Part shown: positions 48,525-50,717 of the stretch, piece after piece
Numbering within the stretch: the first letter of the stretch is position 1
Layout of the letters: each line of letters opens with the position of its first letter
Source of the DNA: Clostridiales bacterium
Lineage (GTDB): Bacteria > Bacillota > Clostridia > Lachnospirales > Anaerotignaceae
Reading direction: 5' to 3'
DNA: 50,717 nucleotides
NCBI GenBank assembly: GCA_018364635.1
Contig: JAGZLR010000010.1
Coordinates: forward strand, 1 to 50,717
The notes under the pieces: model-generated
The model's database searches: none
The model's input: the letters and a program-made list of their open reading frames with translations, nothing else
What the model was told of the DNA's origin: nothing
Program-made: the position numbers and the translations under genes

Positions 48525-49490
48525 ATGTCGTCCCATTTAAGTATTCTGGTTGGACAGATTACTCTTTTTGCTACTTTAATTATTATGGGGTTTGTTGGCT
48601 ACAAAATTCATTTGATTACAGATAGTGTGGCTGATAGTATATCAAGTTTTGTAGTCAATTTTATGATACCATGTATGTTGGTGTCAGTTATTGTAAACGA
48701 TGGATCAAAAGATGGGATTCTTGCGATGATTCCTGTTATGGGACTGAATTTTTTAATGGAATTTCTGTTGCTGGGGATTGGGTTTGTGTCAGCGGTTCTT
48801 TTAAGACTGAAAGGACAGACTCGTAATGTTCATACCTGTATGGTTGGGTATAATAACAGTGGTTTCTATGGTTATCCAATCCTTTTAGCGATGTATCCTG
48901 AAAAAAGTCCTGCTTTTATTGCAGTATCTATTTTAGTGGATGCTTTTACGTTGTGGACAATAGCTCCTGTGATTCTCCATGGCCAAGAGGCGCGGGGAGA
49001 AAAAAACAAAGTAAAAATTGATTGGAAAAAGTTAATTAATGGTTCAACAATTGCATCTGTGCTAGCGATTGTAATGGTGTTTACAAATTTTCGTCCTGTT
49101 CATACGGTCCCATGGCAGGCTATTACTGCTATCGGTGATGCCTGTAAATATCTTGCTATGATTTATATTGGCGCTGATTTGGGTCGAAAGGGAATTCAGT
49201 TGATTAAGAAATGCCCAAAAGCATTATGGGTAATTCCTGTAAAACTTATTATAGCACCTATAATTATATATTTTTTATTCCGAATATTCTTTTTCTCTAT
49301 TTTAGGAGAGGATTATCTGATGATGTTAACGCTTCTTGCCAGCCTTCCTAGTATGGTAGCAGTTGTCATGATTGCGCGCAATAATCACTCAGATGATGAA
49401 TACGCCGCTGGCGCTCTTCTTAGTAATACCGTTGCAAGTATGGTGACTATGCCGGCAGTTATGTGGTCGGTGGAATCTTTTTTTGCATAA
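48525..49490 (+). CDS. AEC-family transporter (second copy)
   Basis: A tandem paralogue of the preceding carrier, 321 residues with about ten membrane segments. Conserved between the copies: ITDSVADSISSFVVNFMIP, GFYGYPILLAMYPEKS, LAMIYIGADLGRKGI and SLPSMVAVVMIARNN. It has a slightly longer central loop (HGQEARGEKNKVKIDWKK). Its own promoter and terminator suggest separate regulation and perhaps a different carboxylate substrate. Confidence 0.9.
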   Translation: MSSHLSILVGQITLFATLIIMGFVGYKIHLITDSVADSISSFVVNFMIPCMLVSVIVNDGSKDGILAMIPVMGLNFLMEFLLLGIGFVSAVLLRLKGQTRNVHTCMVGYNNSGFYGYPILLAMYPEKSPAFIAVSILVDAFTLWTIAPVILHGQEARGEKNKVKIDWKKLINGSTIASVLAIVMVFTNFRPVHTVPWQAITAIGDACKYLAMIYIGADLGRKGIQLIKKCPKALWVIPVKLIIAPIIIYFLFRIFFFSILGEDYLMMLTLLASLPSMVAVVMIARNNHSDDEYAAGALLSNTVASMVTMPAVMWSVESFFA

Positions 49491-49502
49491 ATTTTGATTC
49501 GT

Positions 49503-49538
49503 AAAAAAGTTCGATGCGTTTTTCTGTCGGGCTTTTTT
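49503..49538 (+). terminator. Terminator after the second AEC gene
   Basis: Arms AAAAAAGTTCGAT and GTCGGGCTTTTTT pair with several G-U pairs and end in Ts; a moderately strong terminator. Confidence 0.75.
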
Positions 49539-49563
49539 ATTTTTGTGGAAAAACACCTTTTTC

Positions 49564-49592
49564 TTTACAAATTTTTTTTCAGTTCGTATAAT
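49564..49592 (+). promoter_or_regulatory. Promoter of the aconitase-family gene
   Basis: TTTACA (49564-49569) and TATAAT (49587-49592) are 17 bases apart, about 30 nt upstream of the coding region. Confidence 0.85.
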
Positions 49593-49623
49593 AGGTATAT
49601 GTTTGAATGAAGGAGGAAATAGA

Positions 49624-50717
49624 ATGATCCAATTGTATAAAAGTGGCGTTTATGTATTAAATGGAAATGAAGTGATTCCAGAGGATGACCAATGTCAAAA
49701 GAAACTAGCGGCGAAAATGGTTTCTGTTCCGACTAAACAGGAAGCAGCACAACAGACAATGGCTTATGGAATTTTAAAAAATCATAATACTTCGGGATCT
49801 ATGGACAAATTGAAGATTAAGTTTGACCGAATGGCTTCCCACGATATTACATATGTGGGGATTGTCCAAACAGCAAGAGCAAGCGGATTAGATAAATTTC
49901 CAATTCCTTATGTATTGACCAATTGTCATAATAGTCTTTGTGCTGTTGGTGGCACAATCAATGAGGATGATCATTTATTTGGACTAAGCTGCGCTCAAAA
50001 GTATGGCGGCATTTATGTACCAGCGCATCAGGCCGTGATTCATCAGTATATGAGAGAGATGATGAGTGGTGTCGGCAAAATGATTTTAGGTTCTGACAGC
50101 CATACTAGATATGGTGCTTTAGGTACTATGGCTGTTGGCGAAGGTGGACCAGAATTAGTAAAACAGTTGTTGAATCAGACTTATGACATTGATCGGCCTC
50201 AGGTCATTGCTGTATATTTAACTGGAAGTCCGGTGAAGGGCGTTGGGCCTCAGGATGTTGCGTTGGCGATTATCGGCGCAGTATTCCAAAATGGATATGT
50301 AAAGAATAAAATTATGGAGTTTATTGGTGATGGCATTGATGGATTATCTGTGGATTATCGCAATGGCATTGATGTTATGACAACGGAGACTACCTGTTTG
50401 TCTTCTGTTTGGAAGACTGATGATAAAGTGAAGGAATGGTATGAGATTCATGGAAGATCAGAAGAATTTTCATATCAGTCCCCTGGAGCTGTGGCCTATT
50501 ATGATGGTATGGTATATGTAGACTTATCTAAAATACGTCCAATGATTGCAATGCCATTCCATCCAAGTAATGTGTTTACAATTGAGGAGTTAAATAGCAA
50601 TTTAGAAGATATTTTGGCTGAAGTGGAAGAGAAGGGTAAAATCCAGCTGGGAAGTGATAAAGTATCCTTTACGCTGAGAGATAAAGTGAAAAATGGACAT
50701 CTTTATGTAGAGCAAGG
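49624..50717 (+). CDS. Aconitase-family hydratase (5' part, cut by window end)
   Basis: An iron-sulfur dehydratase of the aconitase superfamily; 364 codons are visible with no stop, and family members are usually 640-900 residues. Visible motifs: TNCHNSLCAVGGTINEDDHLFGLS, the substrate-binding GSDSHTRYGALGTMAVGEGG, FIGDGIDGLSVDYRNG, and TTETTCLSSVW, which holds a likely cluster cysteine. It differs from standard AcnA in lacking the long N-terminal domain, so it may act on citrate or on another tricarboxylate. ATG 49624 follows AAGGAGG. It stands next to the carboxylate-carrier pair. Confidence 0.85.
   Translation, partial: MIQLYKSGVYVLNGNEVIPEDDQCQKKLAAKMVSVPTKQEAAQQTMAYGILKNHNTSGSMDKLKIKFDRMASHDITYVGIVQTARASGLDKFPIPYVLTNCHNSLCAVGGTINEDDHLFGLSCAQKYGGIYVPAHQAVIHQYMREMMSGVGKMILGSDSHTRYGALGTMAVGEGGPELVKQLLNQTYDIDRPQVIAVYLTGSPVKGVGPQDVALAIIGAVFQNGYVKNKIMEFIGDGIDGLSVDYRNGIDVMTTETTCLSSVWKTDDKVKEWYEIHGRSEEFSYQSPGAVAYYDGMVYVDLSKIRPMIAMPFHPSNVFTIEELNSNLEDILAEVEEKGKIQLGSDKVSFTLRDKVKNGHLYVEQ

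Overview
The window is a low-GC Firmicute chromosome segment, most likely from a member of the Clostridia close to Lachnospiraceae. This is inferred from gene content: the complete S10-spc-alpha ribosomal cluster in Gram-positive order, a KOW protein between map and infA, an enlarged ribosomal protein L17, a T-box leader, strong AGGAGG ribosome binding sites and A+T-rich intergenic DNA. No rRNA, tRNA, insertion sequence, phage gene or CRISPR array was seen.

Positions 1-16470 hold one long ribosomal cluster: a strong promoter (105-133), a structured leader, then rpsJ-rplC-rplD-rplW-rplB-rpsS-rplV-rpsC-rplP-rpmC-rpsQ-rplN-rplX-rplE-rpsN-rpsH-rplF-rplR-rpsE-rpmD-rplO-secY-adk-map-KOW-infA-rpmJ. 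A second promoter (13294-13322) serves rpsM-rpsK-rpsD-rpoA-rplQ, closed by a terminator at 16432-16467. Next come the ECF transporter energizing module (ecfA1-ecfA2-ecfT), truA, and rplM-rpsI behind a consensus promoter and a probable L13 leader.

Positions 21100-31180 are accessory: a QueD-fold protein with Ala at the usual catalytic Cys position and an added zinc ribbon; two inverted repeats sharing GACTA/TAGTC arms; an 1882-residue SLH-anchored surface protein with acidic tandem repeats, beta-solenoid and GLUG-like repeats and InlB-like modules; a CsbD-like stress protein; a Y-family DNA polymerase that appears to start at ATA; an XRE regulator; and a small membrane-anchored protein.

Positions 31180-35060 (minus strand) hold a CoA-binding/CBS pair and a pstS-pstC-pstA phosphate transporter that terminates with no pstB or phoU; TTTACA direct repeats upstream suggest Pho control. 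Positions 35250-39950 (plus) carry an O-acetyltransferase, an NhaC-type antiporter, a T-box-controlled alaA and a flavodoxin-ferredoxin fusion. Positions 40030-41990 (minus) carry a lipoprotein with a thioredoxin-like domain lacking CxxC, a small membrane protein and an isochorismatase-type hydrolase.

Positions 42180-46300 look like a decayed efflux locus: remnants of a membrane-fusion protein and of a MacB/FtsX-type permease sit directly before an intact OmpR-type two-component system and a TolC-like coiled-coil protein. Positions 46430-50717 hold a GntR/FCD regulator, two tandem AEC-family carriers and the start of an aconitase-family hydratase cut by the window edge, which together suggest a carboxylate uptake and isomerization locus.
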